DNA of 64,000 bases from an uncultured Thermoguttaceae bacterium (lineage in GTDB: Bacteria > Planctomycetota > Planctomycetia > Pirellulales > Thermoguttaceae). The notes below the pieces were generated by a model. It saw only the letters and a program-made list of their open reading frames with translations, was not told where the DNA came from and did no database searches. The translations under genes were made by a program, and so were the position numbers. Positions 53,947-63,520 of the stretch are shown piece by piece (position 1 is the first letter of the stretch; each line of letters starts with the position of its first letter). The stretch spans positions 1 through 64,000 of the forward strand of contig CALFBP010000073.1 in NCBI GenBank assembly GCA_937951625.1, written 5' to 3'.

Positions 53947-54585
53947 TCACGGAGCGGGACCATCCCAATCGGGAAATGGTTTAGCAACGATTCGGGTGGG
54001 GATCGGGCCTTGCGTTCGTAAGTTTCGCCACGCGACAAAGCGGTCGCGCCAATTCTCGGGGGTCAATCGTTCAGCCCAGGTGGGCTGGCCGCTAAGCCAG
54101 AAAATCGCTTGCAGGTCGAGAACCTCACGCCATGTGATCTGCCGGCCCGAAGAGTCCCCGGAAAGCAACAGTTCCATAAAGCCAAGGATTTCTTCCACAC
54201 GGCGATCCAATTGGTCGCCCGCCCGGTACGACCAGAAGTGAGCCCATCGCCCCAAGAGCCGTTCCCGCCAGGCAAGCTCCAAGCTGAATCGCTTGCGGAG
54301 GGCCTCGGAGCTTTGGGGCGAGGCGACATATCGGGCGAGATAGTAGTCGAACCGGGCGTTGCCCGTGCCCCAACGAGTGACCAGATCACGTAGCCGTTGC
54401 TCGTGGTTCTCGCCCGACTCGAACCACGCCAAGACCTCGGCGGCTTGTTCGAAGTCGGCGGCCCTGCCCACGCGGTAGGCCATCCACTGCGCGGCCATTC
54501 GCTGGCGGAGTAAAAAGCTTGTCCCCAAAAGAGCGGCAAGGGCCAAAAACGCAAAAGCCGCCACGACTCGAGTCCAGTAACCCAT
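53947..54585 (-). CDS. single-pass membrane protein of unknown function
   Basis: A 212-residue protein with one membrane segment near residues 7-26 (VVAAFAFLALAALLGTSFLL) and a helical, Arg/Glu-rich soluble domain. No family is recognised. The start codon has only a weak GGTGG ribosome site. It is the first gene left of the CRTAC1 genes, 194 bases from the second one, and could end that transcript. Confidence 0.6.
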   Translation of the reverse strand: MGYWTRVVAAFAFLALAALLGTSFLLRQRMAAQWMAYRVGRAADFEQAAEVLAWFESGENHEQRLRDLVTRWGTGNARFDYYLARYVASPQSSEALRKRFSLELAWRERLLGRWAHFWSYRAGDQLDRRVEEILGFMELLLSGDSSGRQITWREVLDLQAIFWLSGQPTWAERLTPENWRDRFVAWRNLRTQGPIPTRIVAKPFPDWDGPAP

Positions 54586-54779
54586 CCACCGCCTCCGCGC
54601 TCGGCCTCATGCGGAATGCTGCCGCGGTTGATTGGAAACGATCGGCCTGATGGCGTCAACCCGCGGAGGCAGCGAGTCGCGGCACATCGCAACTAGCGTC
54701 TTGCTGGTCATCCGCTTCAGCACGGAACGGAAAGGTGGAAGTTGACCTCTTATCTACTCCAGGCCGATCCTGAGATTGG

Positions 54780-56594
54780 CTACGGTGCGGCATATTGGGA
54801 TGTGGATGATTCTACGATGACGATCCGTTGATCGACGGGCACCGACTCGAGGATATCGGTCCCCCCTCCGATCCAACGAACCTCAATGCGATCGACGCGG
54901 GTCCGATCCCCCAAGCCGAAGTGGAGTCGGGAACCGAAGTGGCCTTGGTAGCTGCGGCCGCTATGCACTTCGTCGATCTGCACCAGATCTCCAGCGGTGA
55001 CAGTGACGCGAGCCCCAACTCCGTCGCGGTTCGTTTTAACGCCACGAAGCTGAATTTGCAGCCAATGTCTTTTCGAACCCGACTCGTTGAGCATGTTGCG
55101 GAGGATGGAGGGCCGATCCCGCGAATTGAGCGCGACAATATCGATATCGCCATCGTTGTCGAAGTCTTCGAGGGCAATACCTCGGGTGACATGGAGCGAT
55201 TGGAGTCCGTCGCCGCACTGCGGGGAAAGTTGAAGGAACTTGCCGTGGCCGGCATTCCACAAAACGACGTTGGGAGCACGATACATGGCCGAGCGGTCCA
55301 TGCGTTCCACGTTATCTTCAGTATGGCCATTGGCGATGAACAGGTCCGGCCAGCCGTCGTTGTCGAAATCGGCGAAGCCGCAGCCCCAATTGACGTGATG
55401 GAAGCAACCCGCTCCCGCGTTGGCCCGAGCGGAAACGTCCTCGAATAGCCCGTGACCGAGATTTTGGAACAGCGCCGGCATTTGCCGCTGATAATTCGTG
55501 GTGTAGAAGTCCAATCGCTGATCCCGGTCGAAGTCTGCGGCATCGACGGCCATGTTGGCCAGGATCTCGCCTTCGATGTTGTAAGCGACCCCACTGGCCA
55601 CAGCGACCTCCTCGAATTGAGTGCGGTCGTTGCGGAAGAGGAAGTTCTCCTGGACATCGTTGCAGATGAAGACATCGGTGTCGCCGTCGGCGTCGTAGTC
55701 GGCGCAGATCATTCCCATGCTTCTGCCCGCGTAGGCCGCGATTCCCGTTTCCTTGCTGACATCGGCGAAGACGCCGTCCCCGCGATTACGGAAGAGGGTA
55801 TCGGGCACGGCGGCGTATTCGACCGGCGAGGGATACGAAGGGATATTGCCGACAAAATGCAATCGATGGCTTTGTAAATCGAGATCGATGTAGTTGCCGA
55901 CGTAGAGGTCCAGATCGCCGTCACAATCGAAGTCGAGAAAACACGCGCCCGCCCCGACGAGATGGCCGCGTGCGACTCCAGCCGCCGACGTCACATCGCG
56001 GAACGTACCGTCGCCTTGGTTGCGGAACAGGAGATTGGGGCCGAAATTGTTCAAGTAGATATCGGGATTCCCATCATTGTCGTAGTCGCCAACGACGATT
56101 CCCAGCCCATAGGCTTCACAGTGGAGTCCCGCTTCGTCAGTGACTTCCTTGAATCGCCACGAACCGAGATTCCGATAGAAGGCGTGGCGTGGGGGCGTGT
56201 CGGAAACATAACCCGGAAGCGGGGCGCCGTTGGGAAAATAGATGTCGATCCAGCCGTCCCCGTCGTAATCCAAGGTTCCCACCCCGGCCGACATGGCCTC
56301 GACGATATAATGTTGTCCGCTCGATCCATCGGTGTGCTGGAACGTGATGCCGGTCTCGCTGCTAATGTCCCGAAACTGGGTGGGACACGCGGTAAGCGTG
56401 GTTTGTGCGGGCGAGGCCGGAGCACTGAAATTTCGGGGCGCGATTGGCCCGCGGTCGGTCGAAGCGGTAGGAGAGGAAACTTGGCTGGCGGGCATGGGCC
56501 CCAAACTCCAGTAACGACCACCGGCCACCACCGCCGCGGCCAGAACCACGAGCGCAATCAAAACCGTCCAGCGACTCCGGGAGAGAGAACTCAT
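54780..56594 (-). CDS. CRTAC1-type FG-GAP/ASPIC-UnbV protein (second copy)
   Basis: A 604-residue protein from the ATG at 56594; the frame is open to 56822 without family resemblance. A membrane segment (about residues 9-27) precedes an exported region of FG-GAP/VCBS blades (DYDGDGWIDIYFPNG, DYDNDGNPDIYLNN and others) in a propeller. The C-terminal ASPIC/UnbV domain contains GVGARVTVTAGDLVQIDEV and RIEVRWIGGGTDILE. Related eukaryotic CRTAC1 binds calcium in the loops. It lies 13 bases after its paralogue at 56608-58416. No ribosome site is clear. Confidence 0.85.
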   Translation of the reverse strand: MSSLSRSRWTVLIALVVLAAAVVAGGRYWSLGPMPASQVSSPTASTDRGPIAPRNFSAPASPAQTTLTACPTQFRDISSETGITFQHTDGSSGQHYIVEAMSAGVGTLDYDGDGWIDIYFPNGAPLPGYVSDTPPRHAFYRNLGSWRFKEVTDEAGLHCEAYGLGIVVGDYDNDGNPDIYLNNFGPNLLFRNQGDGTFRDVTSAAGVARGHLVGAGACFLDFDCDGDLDLYVGNYIDLDLQSHRLHFVGNIPSYPSPVEYAAVPDTLFRNRGDGVFADVSKETGIAAYAGRSMGMICADYDADGDTDVFICNDVQENFLFRNDRTQFEEVAVASGVAYNIEGEILANMAVDAADFDRDQRLDFYTTNYQRQMPALFQNLGHGLFEDVSARANAGAGCFHHVNWGCGFADFDNDGWPDLFIANGHTEDNVERMDRSAMYRAPNVVLWNAGHGKFLQLSPQCGDGLQSLHVTRGIALEDFDNDGDIDIVALNSRDRPSILRNMLNESGSKRHWLQIQLRGVKTNRDGVGARVTVTAGDLVQIDEVHSGRSYQGHFGSRLHFGLGDRTRVDRIEVRWIGGGTDILESVPVDQRIVIVESSTSQYAAP

Positions 56595-56607
56595 GAACGG
56601 GCCCCGT

Positions 56608-58416
56608 TCATTGGCGCGGCACGAAAAAAGAAGGCTGCTCGGCGATCCCGTGTCCTTCGACGATGATCGCCAACCGATTGATGGGGACATTTTCCACAAT
56701 GTCCGTTCCGCCGCCAATCCATCGCACCTCAATCCGGTCCACATGATCGTGGGGGCCAAGACCAAAATGCAGTCGCAACCCCCAATGGCTCTGATACCCG
56801 CGACCGCTATGGACTTCGGCAATTTGCTTCAAGCCGCCAGCCACCACGCGGACCTGCGCACCGACTCCGTCGCGATTCGTCTTGACCCCGCGCAGAAGAA
56901 TTTGCAGCCAATGATTCCGACCGCCCGATTCATAGTACATGTTGCGGAGCACAGTGGGCCGGTCGCGGGCATTGAGGATCACGACGTCTACGTCGCCGTC
57001 GTTGTCCAGATCCTCGAAAGCGGCGCCCCGACTGGAGAAGACGGGCAACATCCCGTCGCCGGCCCGATCGGTGACGTCCACGAATCGTCCTTGCCCATCA
57101 TTCCAAAGCAGGACGTTTTTCGCGCGATAGGAAGAAGTCTCATCATAGTGGTCGATCAGGTCTTGCAGGTGGCCCATCGCCACAAACAAGTCGCGCCAGC
57201 CATCGTTATCGAAGTCGACGAAGCCGCATCCCCACTTCACGTTGTTCAAGGTGCCTTGGCCTGCCCCCGTGCCGACGGTAACGTCCTCCAACAAGCCGTT
57301 TCCCAAGTTGCGGAAGAGCACGGGCAATTCGCGGTGGTACGAGGTTTGGTAGAAGTCGAGCCAACCATCGTTATCGTAGTCGCCGCAATCGACGCCCATA
57401 CTGCCTAATGCCATGCCTTCGCTGTTGTATTTGAAACCATTGGCCAGCGCGACTTCTTCGAAATTGCCGTACCCATCGTTCTCGAAACAGAAATTTTGGA
57501 AGACGTCGTTGAGCACGAAGATGTCCGTGTCGCCATCGCGGTCATAATCTGCGCAGACAATTCCCATGCCCTTGCCGGGGTGTTGGGCAATGCCGGAGGC
57601 GTCCGTGATGTCGGCAAAGGTTCCATCACCAAGATTCCGGTAAAGGCTGTGTCGGTCAGGGGGATAGGCCTTGGGGCCAGGATACTCGGGGTAACCGTCG
57701 CGAAACACCACAAAGTGCTTATCATAAGAGAACTTCATGTAATTGGCGACGAATAGATCGAGCAACCCGTCCCGATCGACGTCGAGGAAGGCCACGCCCG
57801 CCCCAAGCCGATCTCCATCGGCCACGCCCGCCTCCTGAGTCACCTCCTGAAACGTGCCATCGCCGTTGTTGCGGAAGAGGACTTTAGGACCGTAATTGCT
57901 CACGTAAAAATCAAGATCCCCGTCGTTGTCGTAGTCCGCCGCAGTAGCGCCCAAGCCGAATGCCGTACACAGCACCCCGCTTGCCTCAGACACATCCTCA
58001 AACGTCCAATCGCCACGGTTCCGGTACAAGGCATGTCGCGGTGTGGTGTCCGCCTTGCTGCCAGGCAGTGGAGCGCCATTAGGAAAATAAATGTCGATCC
58101 AACCATCCCCGTCGAAGTCGAATAGGGCCAGCCCTGAAGTGACGGTCTCGGGGTCATAATGATGGCCGCCGCTACCGTCGGTGTGCCTGAAGGTGATGCC
58201 AGTCTCGTCCGTAACGTCGCGGAGCTGGATCGGGCCAATCGGCAGATTGGAAGGCCGCGGCGACGCCCCGCCCCACGGAACGGTTGACGTCACCGCGTGT
58301 GCGGTCTGGTCGGCCGTAGGTGAGCGGGAAGGGTTTCGAGGAGGCCTGACGAACCACCCGACAATCGCCAGGATTGGTACGAGGATAGCCACTCCAATCC
58401 ATGAACGACGCCCCAC
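56608..58416 (-). CDS. CRTAC1-type FG-GAP/ASPIC-UnbV protein (first copy)
   Basis: A 602-residue protein, paralogous to 54780-56594 throughout: both begin the blade region with ETGITF-x-HTDGS-x-G-x-HY and end with an ASPIC/UnbV domain (GVGAQVRVVAGGLKQIAEV; IEVRWIGGGTDIVEN). GAGGAG is seven bases before a GTG at 58416, so I choose that over the TTG at 58431. A membrane segment lies at about residues 8-25. It follows the 58441 TPR gene by 24 bases. Confidence 0.87.
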   Translation of the reverse strand: MGRRSWIGVAILVPILAIVGWFVRPPRNPSRSPTADQTAHAVTSTVPWGGASPRPSNLPIGPIQLRDVTDETGITFRHTDGSGGHHYDPETVTSGLALFDFDGDGWIDIYFPNGAPLPGSKADTTPRHALYRNRGDWTFEDVSEASGVLCTAFGLGATAADYDNDGDLDFYVSNYGPKVLFRNNGDGTFQEVTQEAGVADGDRLGAGVAFLDVDRDGLLDLFVANYMKFSYDKHFVVFRDGYPEYPGPKAYPPDRHSLYRNLGDGTFADITDASGIAQHPGKGMGIVCADYDRDGDTDIFVLNDVFQNFCFENDGYGNFEEVALANGFKYNSEGMALGSMGVDCGDYDNDGWLDFYQTSYHRELPVLFRNLGNGLLEDVTVGTGAGQGTLNNVKWGCGFVDFDNDGWRDLFVAMGHLQDLIDHYDETSSYRAKNVLLWNDGQGRFVDVTDRAGDGMLPVFSSRGAAFEDLDNDGDVDVVILNARDRPTVLRNMYYESGGRNHWLQILLRGVKTNRDGVGAQVRVVAGGLKQIAEVHSGRGYQSHWGLRLHFGLGPHDHVDRIEVRWIGGGTDIVENVPINRLAIIVEGHGIAEQPSFFVPRQ

Positions 58417-58440
58417 CTGCTGACTCCTCAACCGAGTTCG

Positions 58441-59694
58441 TTAAGGTTTCGACGCCTGCCTTGCTTGTCCGGTCAAATGCTGAAGTGCCTCCGCATGCCG
58501 CGGATTGATACTCAAAGCGGCATGGAACCATCCTCGCGCGAGGTCCGACCGATCGAGCTGTTTGGCTAACACCCCCAGACGGCATCGCACGTCGGCATTA
58601 TCCGGCTCTGCGGCCGCGGTCGCATGGAGCTGGGAAAACTCCAATCGCACTTGCCGCAACTCCTCGGCGAGGTCCGCGTGCCGCTTGGCCTCCGCCTCCT
58701 TGCCGAGGCGACGAAAAGCTTGCGACAATTTGTAATGGACCACATATTCCCGGGGATAGGCAATGGCGGCCCGTTGCCAGGCCGCGACCGCCGCCTCGCC
58801 CTTGCCCTGCTGAAGCGCTAATGTTCCGGCTAGAAGCAGCGCCGAAAGGTCCACGGGCGAGTGCTGCAAACTACGATCGAGAAGCTGCTGCGCTTCGTCC
58901 AAGCGACCTGCGCTGAGGTGACATTCGGCCTCTTTAGTCCAGCGCTGCGGCGAGGGAAAACATTGGGCTAAGGTCCCCAACGCCTCTTCCCAACGTTGGA
59001 GCCTGATCTGGCATTCGGCCATTTCCAGCAGGATCTCATTCCGATCCGGTTGCGGTGGCTGGCGTTGAAGCGCTTCCTGATACATTGGGACCGCCGACTC
59101 CCATCGCTCGAAGTCCTTGCAACGGAGACCCATCATCCGATGCGGGTAGAAATCGTCGGGACGCAACTCGGCGAGCCGACTCCAGGCCTGAAACGCCTCA
59201 TTCAAAAGGCCGAGATCATCGTAGGCGGCGGCAAGGCAGGCATAGGCGTCCGCGGCCTGCGGATCGGCTTCCAGGGCTTGGACCAGCAATCCCACGGCGT
59301 CGCGGAACCGCTTTACTCGATACAACGCTTGGCCCGATAAAATCAGAGTCCGTACACGCAGCTCTGGGTGATCCACGCAGCGTCCGAATTCTTCGAGGGC
59401 CGCAAAGCACTGGCCGCCGGCGAGCAAAACGGTGCCGCGAAGAAAATGCCGATGGGGCTCAAATCCAGCGATGCCGTCGAGCCTCGCCAACTCGCGCTGC
59501 ACCAACTCGAACTGTCGGGCGTCCAACGCGGCCAAGGCCCGCTTGAAGCTCCGGTCCGCGGCCCCGCGATGCCAAACCACCGCCGCCGCCACAGCCAATG
59601 CGCTTAGCAGGGCGGCGAGGAGCGCCGCCAACTGCCAGCGACTCTCAAGCGGCTTGACAACTCGAGACAGTCTAACAGTTATCGGCTGGACCAT
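58441..59694 (-). CDS. TPR protein (first paralogue)
   Basis: A 417-residue protein: a membrane segment near residues 21-45, then about nine TPR units. The end of the protein (EEL-RQVRLEFSQLHATAAAEP, then RCRLGVLAKQLDRSDLARGWFH) resembles the corresponding part of the 59718 protein, so the two are old paralogues. TPR proteins bind other proteins and probably link the CRTAC1 proteins to the other run members. It lies 24 bases from the next gene and 23 from the previous one. Confidence 0.82.
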   Translation of the reverse strand: MVQPITVRLSRVVKPLESRWQLAALLAALLSALAVAAAVVWHRGAADRSFKRALAALDARQFELVQRELARLDGIAGFEPHRHFLRGTVLLAGGQCFAALEEFGRCVDHPELRVRTLILSGQALYRVKRFRDAVGLLVQALEADPQAADAYACLAAAYDDLGLLNEAFQAWSRLAELRPDDFYPHRMMGLRCKDFERWESAVPMYQEALQRQPPQPDRNEILLEMAECQIRLQRWEEALGTLAQCFPSPQRWTKEAECHLSAGRLDEAQQLLDRSLQHSPVDLSALLLAGTLALQQGKGEAAVAAWQRAAIAYPREYVVHYKLSQAFRRLGKEAEAKRHADLAEELRQVRLEFSQLHATAAAEPDNADVRCRLGVLAKQLDRSDLARGWFHAALSINPRHAEALQHLTGQARQASKP

Positions 59695-59717
59695 GGCGCG
59701 AGAGACGTACGCGGTAG

Positions 59718-61037
59718 TTATTTCGAGTCGGGCGGGGCCGTCGGAGGAGAAGCCTCCGCGGAAGCGGCCAAGAGTCGGTGCCGGGCCGCCAATTCCCGAT
59801 TTCCGATCTCAGCGAAAAATTCGGCGAGTAGTTGATGCGACTTGCGATGGTTCGGGTCGCACTTCAAGGCGGTCAGCAACCACTCCGCGCCCTCTTTCTT
59901 CAACCCTTCTCTGATTAAAATCTCGCCAGCTTCGCACCGCAAGTCCGCGTTGTTAGGCTCGTCAAGCAGTTTCTGCGTGACGTGATTGAGTCGCGTATAA
60001 TCCGCCTGAATCTCCCTCAAACGTTGGTGATGATACTGGGCTTTCTCTTTGTCGCCGATCCGGGCCATGGCGGTGCCCAAGGCGTGATGCACAGCGCCTT
60101 CCCCAGGCAGAATGGCGAGAGCTTGATTGAGCACTTCCACGGCCTTGGCGGTCTTTCCTTCGCCGAGGTACACTCGCCCCAATTCGGTGAGGATCAATCC
60201 GCGGAACTGGGTAGGCGGGTTCTGAGCCAGCCCCTGTTCTAGCAGGCTGCGTGCCGCTTCGGCATTGCCTTGCCGCCGTCGACATCGCGCCAGGCCGAGA
60301 ATCGCCTCGGCATCGTTGGGGTGCGTGCTCAAACATATTTCAAATTGTTCAGCGGCCTGATCGAATTTGTTTTGCCACGCCAAGGCCTGCGCCAAACGTC
60401 GCCGCGCTTCGCGATGCTTGGGAAACTGGGAGAGCACCGCACGGTAGTCGGCAGCGGCGGAACCATAATCTCCGTATTGCTCGTAAAGACTGGCCCTCAT
60501 GACGCGGGCTTGCGGAGCGTCCGGACGCCACTGGAGCCACATGTTGATGCACAGCTCGGCATCGCGGAGCCGGTATGTGATCAAGTGTCCACGCGCCACC
60601 GCTTCGTAAACTTCTTCGGCCACTTCGTCCGGGGCACCCTCGGCCAGAAGGGCCATCAGCTCTCGCTGTACGGCAGGGACATCTCCAGACTGGGCAATCG
60701 CCAACCAAGATTGTCGCTGTAAATCGGCCTCAGGCCACCCGAGTTCTGCGGCCCGTTGGAGTTGCCGTTCGAAATCTTGAAGCAAGCCAGCGCGCCGAAG
60801 GGCAACACTCCTCAGGTAGGCCACTTCGGCGAGGTTCGGGGCCACACGCTCCGCGGATTCCAGCGCGCGAAGCGCCCCTTCCGCATCCGCCACCTGCATG
60901 GCCCGCCGGGCCTCGATCAAGTAGTGCGTTGCCCGCCACCAAGGCCATACAAAGTAAGCGGAACCCGCGGTGACGCAGAGCAAGACGGCCGCGAACAGCA
61001 TTCGCCGTTCGCGGCCCAAGCAAGCAATCGCTCTCAC
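59718..61037 (-). CDS. TPR protein (second paralogue)
   Basis: A 439-residue protein with a GTG start that overlaps the upstream lipoprotein gene stop by four bases (GTGA). A membrane segment near residues 12-32 is followed by TPR units in series. The C-terminal RLNHVTQKLLDEPNNADLRCEAG region parallels that of the 58441 protein. No catalytic domain is seen. It is likely a periplasmic-facing scaffold. Confidence 0.82.
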   Translation of the reverse strand: MRAIACLGRERRMLFAAVLLCVTAGSAYFVWPWWRATHYLIEARRAMQVADAEGALRALESAERVAPNLAEVAYLRSVALRRAGLLQDFERQLQRAAELGWPEADLQRQSWLAIAQSGDVPAVQRELMALLAEGAPDEVAEEVYEAVARGHLITYRLRDAELCINMWLQWRPDAPQARVMRASLYEQYGDYGSAAADYRAVLSQFPKHREARRRLAQALAWQNKFDQAAEQFEICLSTHPNDAEAILGLARCRRRQGNAEAARSLLEQGLAQNPPTQFRGLILTELGRVYLGEGKTAKAVEVLNQALAILPGEGAVHHALGTAMARIGDKEKAQYHHQRLREIQADYTRLNHVTQKLLDEPNNADLRCEAGEILIREGLKKEGAEWLLTALKCDPNHRKSHQLLAEFFAEIGNRELAARHRLLAASAEASPPTAPPDSK

Positions 61038-61525
61038 TCGGTCAAATCGAAGGTAAACTCGTTGTTTGAGCCATCCGTGGAGACGGTAGCAGAAAGTCCA
61101 CTTTTCTGCGCATCCGCATACTTCTCTGGGATCTCACTCTTGGAGCTCAAACTGATCTCGCCTTTTTTAGCGGCCATCTTAAACATGTCCTCAGGTTTTG
61201 GGCCCGAGGTCGGTCCGCCGCCATCGACCGACGATTTGACGATCGCGACCTTATACTCCCCTGGCGCTGCCCCTGCTTGCCCGCGCGTGGTCAACGTGAA
61301 GGCGCCCTGCGCGTCCGTTACGCCGGTGGCAACTTCCCCGTACGCGGAAACGAAATTTACCCGAGCGCCCGCCAAGGGTGCGCCCTTAAACGTCACCTTG
61401 CCTTTCACCGGGATCAACTTTTGTCCAGAGGTGCCCCCGCCGGAACAGCCAGCAACGAGCACCACGACACTAACCAGCCCCACCATGACACCCAGGTTGC
61501 GAAACACGTTTGTGCCTCCCATCAT
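61034..61525 (-). CDS. lipoprotein with carboxypeptidase-regulatory-like domain
   Basis: A 163-residue lipoprotein; the lipobox is LVAGC (Cys about residue 27). The body has GKVTFKGAPLAGARVNFV and GVTDAQGAFTLTT, a transthyretin/CarbopepD_reg-like beta-sandwich common in planctomycete exported proteins, usually binding or structural. It is coupled to the TPR gene by GTGA overlap and follows the DUF1559 gene by 140 bases that contain a strong hairpin. Confidence 0.82.
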   Translation of the reverse strand: MMGGTNVFRNLGVMVGLVSVVVLVAGCSGGGTSGQKLIPVKGKVTFKGAPLAGARVNFVSAYGEVATGVTDAQGAFTLTTRGQAGAAPGEYKVAIVKSSVDGGGPTSGPKPEDMFKMAAKKGEISLSSKSEIPEKYADAQKSGLSATVSTDGSNNEFTFDLTE

Positions 61526-61563
61526 CGTGATTATGGAGTGGTCATTATTTGCGAGACAAATGC

Positions 61564-61592
61564 GCCGCCCTCACGAGCCAGGTAAGGGCGGC
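61564..61592 (-). terminator. GC-rich hairpin between DUF1559 and lipoprotein genes
   Basis: GCCGCCCT pairs perfectly with AGGGCGGC (8 bp, 13-base loop). The stem is followed by GCATTTGTCTC on the minus strand, a poor U-tract. It lies 74 bases past the DUF1559 stop (61666). It could stabilise a separate pilin transcript, attenuate, or partly terminate, letting the first gene be made in excess of the rest. Confidence 0.4.
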
Positions 61593-61665
61593 ACACGATA
61601 CTGGCGGATATTCAGGTAGGCCGCCACCCCTTCTTGGAGCGGCGAGCCTTCCCTCTTTTAGAAAA

Positions 61666-62697
61666 TCAGAAGTTACCCGGTGTCAGGCCGTCGTTCCGCG
61701 AGCCTAGTCGCTGGTAAGTCTGGTAATTGATGGTCTCGGAGATAAAACGCGCGCTGCCATCCACCAAGACGAACTGGGCTCCGCCGGGATGCATCGATCG
61801 GAATCCCCAAGAGAGGTTCCAATTGCTTTGGGCTTCGCAGCCGGGGAAGGTAATCTTCTTCGAATTCACACACGTGGTAAATTCGTTGATGGGAACCGAC
61901 GTCGAGGCGTGGGCGCTACCCATTCCATTGTAAGACCACCAGCCCCCCCCGTGGTCATTGCACATCGGGAGGATTTCACCGACAAACAGGGTATTCGCCG
62001 TTCCATCGGTCACGTCGGCCAACGTGATGTTGATCCCCAAGCGGCCGAACATGCCGCAAATCACTCTTCGCCCGCTCCAACCCGGAACCTGATCCGTATC
62101 ATTGCCATGACCTGAAGTACCACCAGGGTTTTGATAATGAACCCCCGCTGTCAAATACGGTTGGCACGCGGGATTGGCAGAGGGTGTTGCCTGAGAACCC
62201 AAGTTTCCTGAGTAATTGGTTTGCGCCCAATTCGCATCTTGGCCTGGGCTACCGTCGGAAGGGCATCGTGCATACGGAACCTGAATGAGGCGCGCAGGCT
62301 GACCATTAACGAGGACATCATGGTAACGCGTCATCGTGCGATCCCCTTGCGATGCCACCGCGTTCCACAAGGCTCCCTGCTCTGCAAACGGCAAGATGCG
62401 GACCTGCCAACTAATCCCCGGACCAGGGCAACTCCAATCCCAAGGTTCGTCGCAGCCCCTCGCCTGATAATTCGCCGTAGCCGTACCCGCCGGAGGGAAC
62501 ATCTTGTACACGTCATGATAATTGTGCAGCGCCAACCCATATTGCTTCAGGTTATTGGTGCACTGAGAACGCCGTGCCGCCTCTCGCGCCGCTTGAACCG
62601 CAGGCAGAAGCAAGGCTATCAAGATACCAATGATGGCTATTACCACCAACAATTCCACCAACGTAAAGGCTGGCCACCAACGTCTGGATCGTTTCAT
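61666..62697 (-). CDS. DUF1559 pilin-like protein
   Basis: A 343-residue planctomycete protein with a type IV prepilin-like N-terminus. Cleavage would fall before FTLVELLVVIAIIGILIALL; the -1 residue is Ala rather than the usual Gly, and Glu at +5 is kept. DUF1559 features follow: LLPAVQAAREAARR, then NLKQYGLALHNYHD, and a C-terminal HPGGAQFVLVDGSARF. These proteins are thought to be assembled or exported by type II-like machinery; the role is unknown. GAGGAG lies eight bases before the ATG. It is first in the run with the TPR/CRTAC1 genes. Confidence 0.93.
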   Translation of the reverse strand: MKRSRRWWPAFTLVELLVVIAIIGILIALLLPAVQAAREAARRSQCTNNLKQYGLALHNYHDVYKMFPPAGTATANYQARGCDEPWDWSCPGPGISWQVRILPFAEQGALWNAVASQGDRTMTRYHDVLVNGQPARLIQVPYARCPSDGSPGQDANWAQTNYSGNLGSQATPSANPACQPYLTAGVHYQNPGGTSGHGNDTDQVPGWSGRRVICGMFGRLGINITLADVTDGTANTLFVGEILPMCNDHGGGWWSYNGMGSAHASTSVPINEFTTCVNSKKITFPGCEAQSNWNLSWGFRSMHPGGAQFVLVDGSARFISETINYQTYQRLGSRNDGLTPGNF

Positions 62698-63520
62698 AAC
62701 GCGATCTCCTCACAAAATACGGGTAACAAAAAGCCGCTTCCCTCCACAGCGCAGGCACAACCTGAGCGCCTTTGCTTCTGAAATCCGCTGCGAATATCTA
62801 AGCAAGAAGAGAAAAACGAAAGGCCGTTTGACGACCCCTCTCAGCAGCCGTTAGGGTTCATGCTGAATGCCACGGCCGCCTGCGCCTCGTTGATCCCCGA
62901 CCCTAAAACAAACTAAATGTATAAACTGCCGCGCTTCGTCGTGTCAAGAGTTTGGAGTAAAAAAATTTTTTGCAGCATCATTTTGATTCGGTCGAACTCT
63001 GTTCGTCGATCGTTCCCCTTAAGGTATCTATCTGTGGTAATCGACTCCCGTTTACGGGGTATATCGGCACCACCGCCTGTTAAGTTAACTTCTTAGACGC
63101 CATACCTAGTGCCGGTCAACGTCCAGCCGAGTCTGAAAAAACAAAAAATCCACCAGCCATCTTGGACCGAAGAGGGCAAACTTCGTTTTCTGTTGCCTTA
63201 CCGAAGTTATTTCACGTGTCCACCTTACCAGCAGTACCTCAGCAATCTATGAACCATTGGAAAAAAGGCGCGGGCGGCCTGCTGCGGCAATTCGCGCCAC
63301 TTAATCCACGTTGTTCCATGGCGCAGGCTGCGAACCTAGGTAATGCAGGACACAAGTATTGTGAATTGAGGCAAAATAAGAAAAGTATTTTTGGCAATCC
63401 CGCGCGGGGTTAAGAGATGCCTGCTTCCTCTTTCGAGAGGGGGCGGTCAAGAGCAGTTTCGAATTCTGGGCCCCGCTTTTTTGAAGAATCCCGCTTATCG
63501 TTTGTGGGGCACTTGCGACC
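62698..63520. other. 823-base non-coding region upstream of the DUF1559 gene
   Basis: No gene is supported in this long gap. It holds the DUF1559 promoter (62918-62947), the AT-rich element behind it (AAAAAAATTTTTT near 62959-62973), and toward the right end two short hairpins past the TIGR03009 stop (CCTCT-CGAA-AGAGG near 63425, CCCGCGCGGG near 63400) that could end the neighbouring transcript. Transcription from the promoter would leave a leader of about 210 bases. Confidence 0.45.
62918..62947 (-). promoter_or_regulatory. sigma70-type promoter with AT-rich upstream element for DUF1559 run
   Basis: On the minus strand TTGACA (62947-62942) is perfect. An 18-base spacer precedes TATACA (62923-62918), which keeps TATA. 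Upstream of the -35 lies an A/T block (AAAAAATTTTTTT) in the position of an UP element. Predicted leader is about 210 bases. This is one of the best promoters in the window. Confidence 0.65.

Noticed and set aside
62840-63520. Small genes in the long gap before the TIGR03009-type gene
   Set aside because: Short frames here (for example around 63162-63413 and 63301-63579) lack ribosome sites, family resemblance and coding-like composition.
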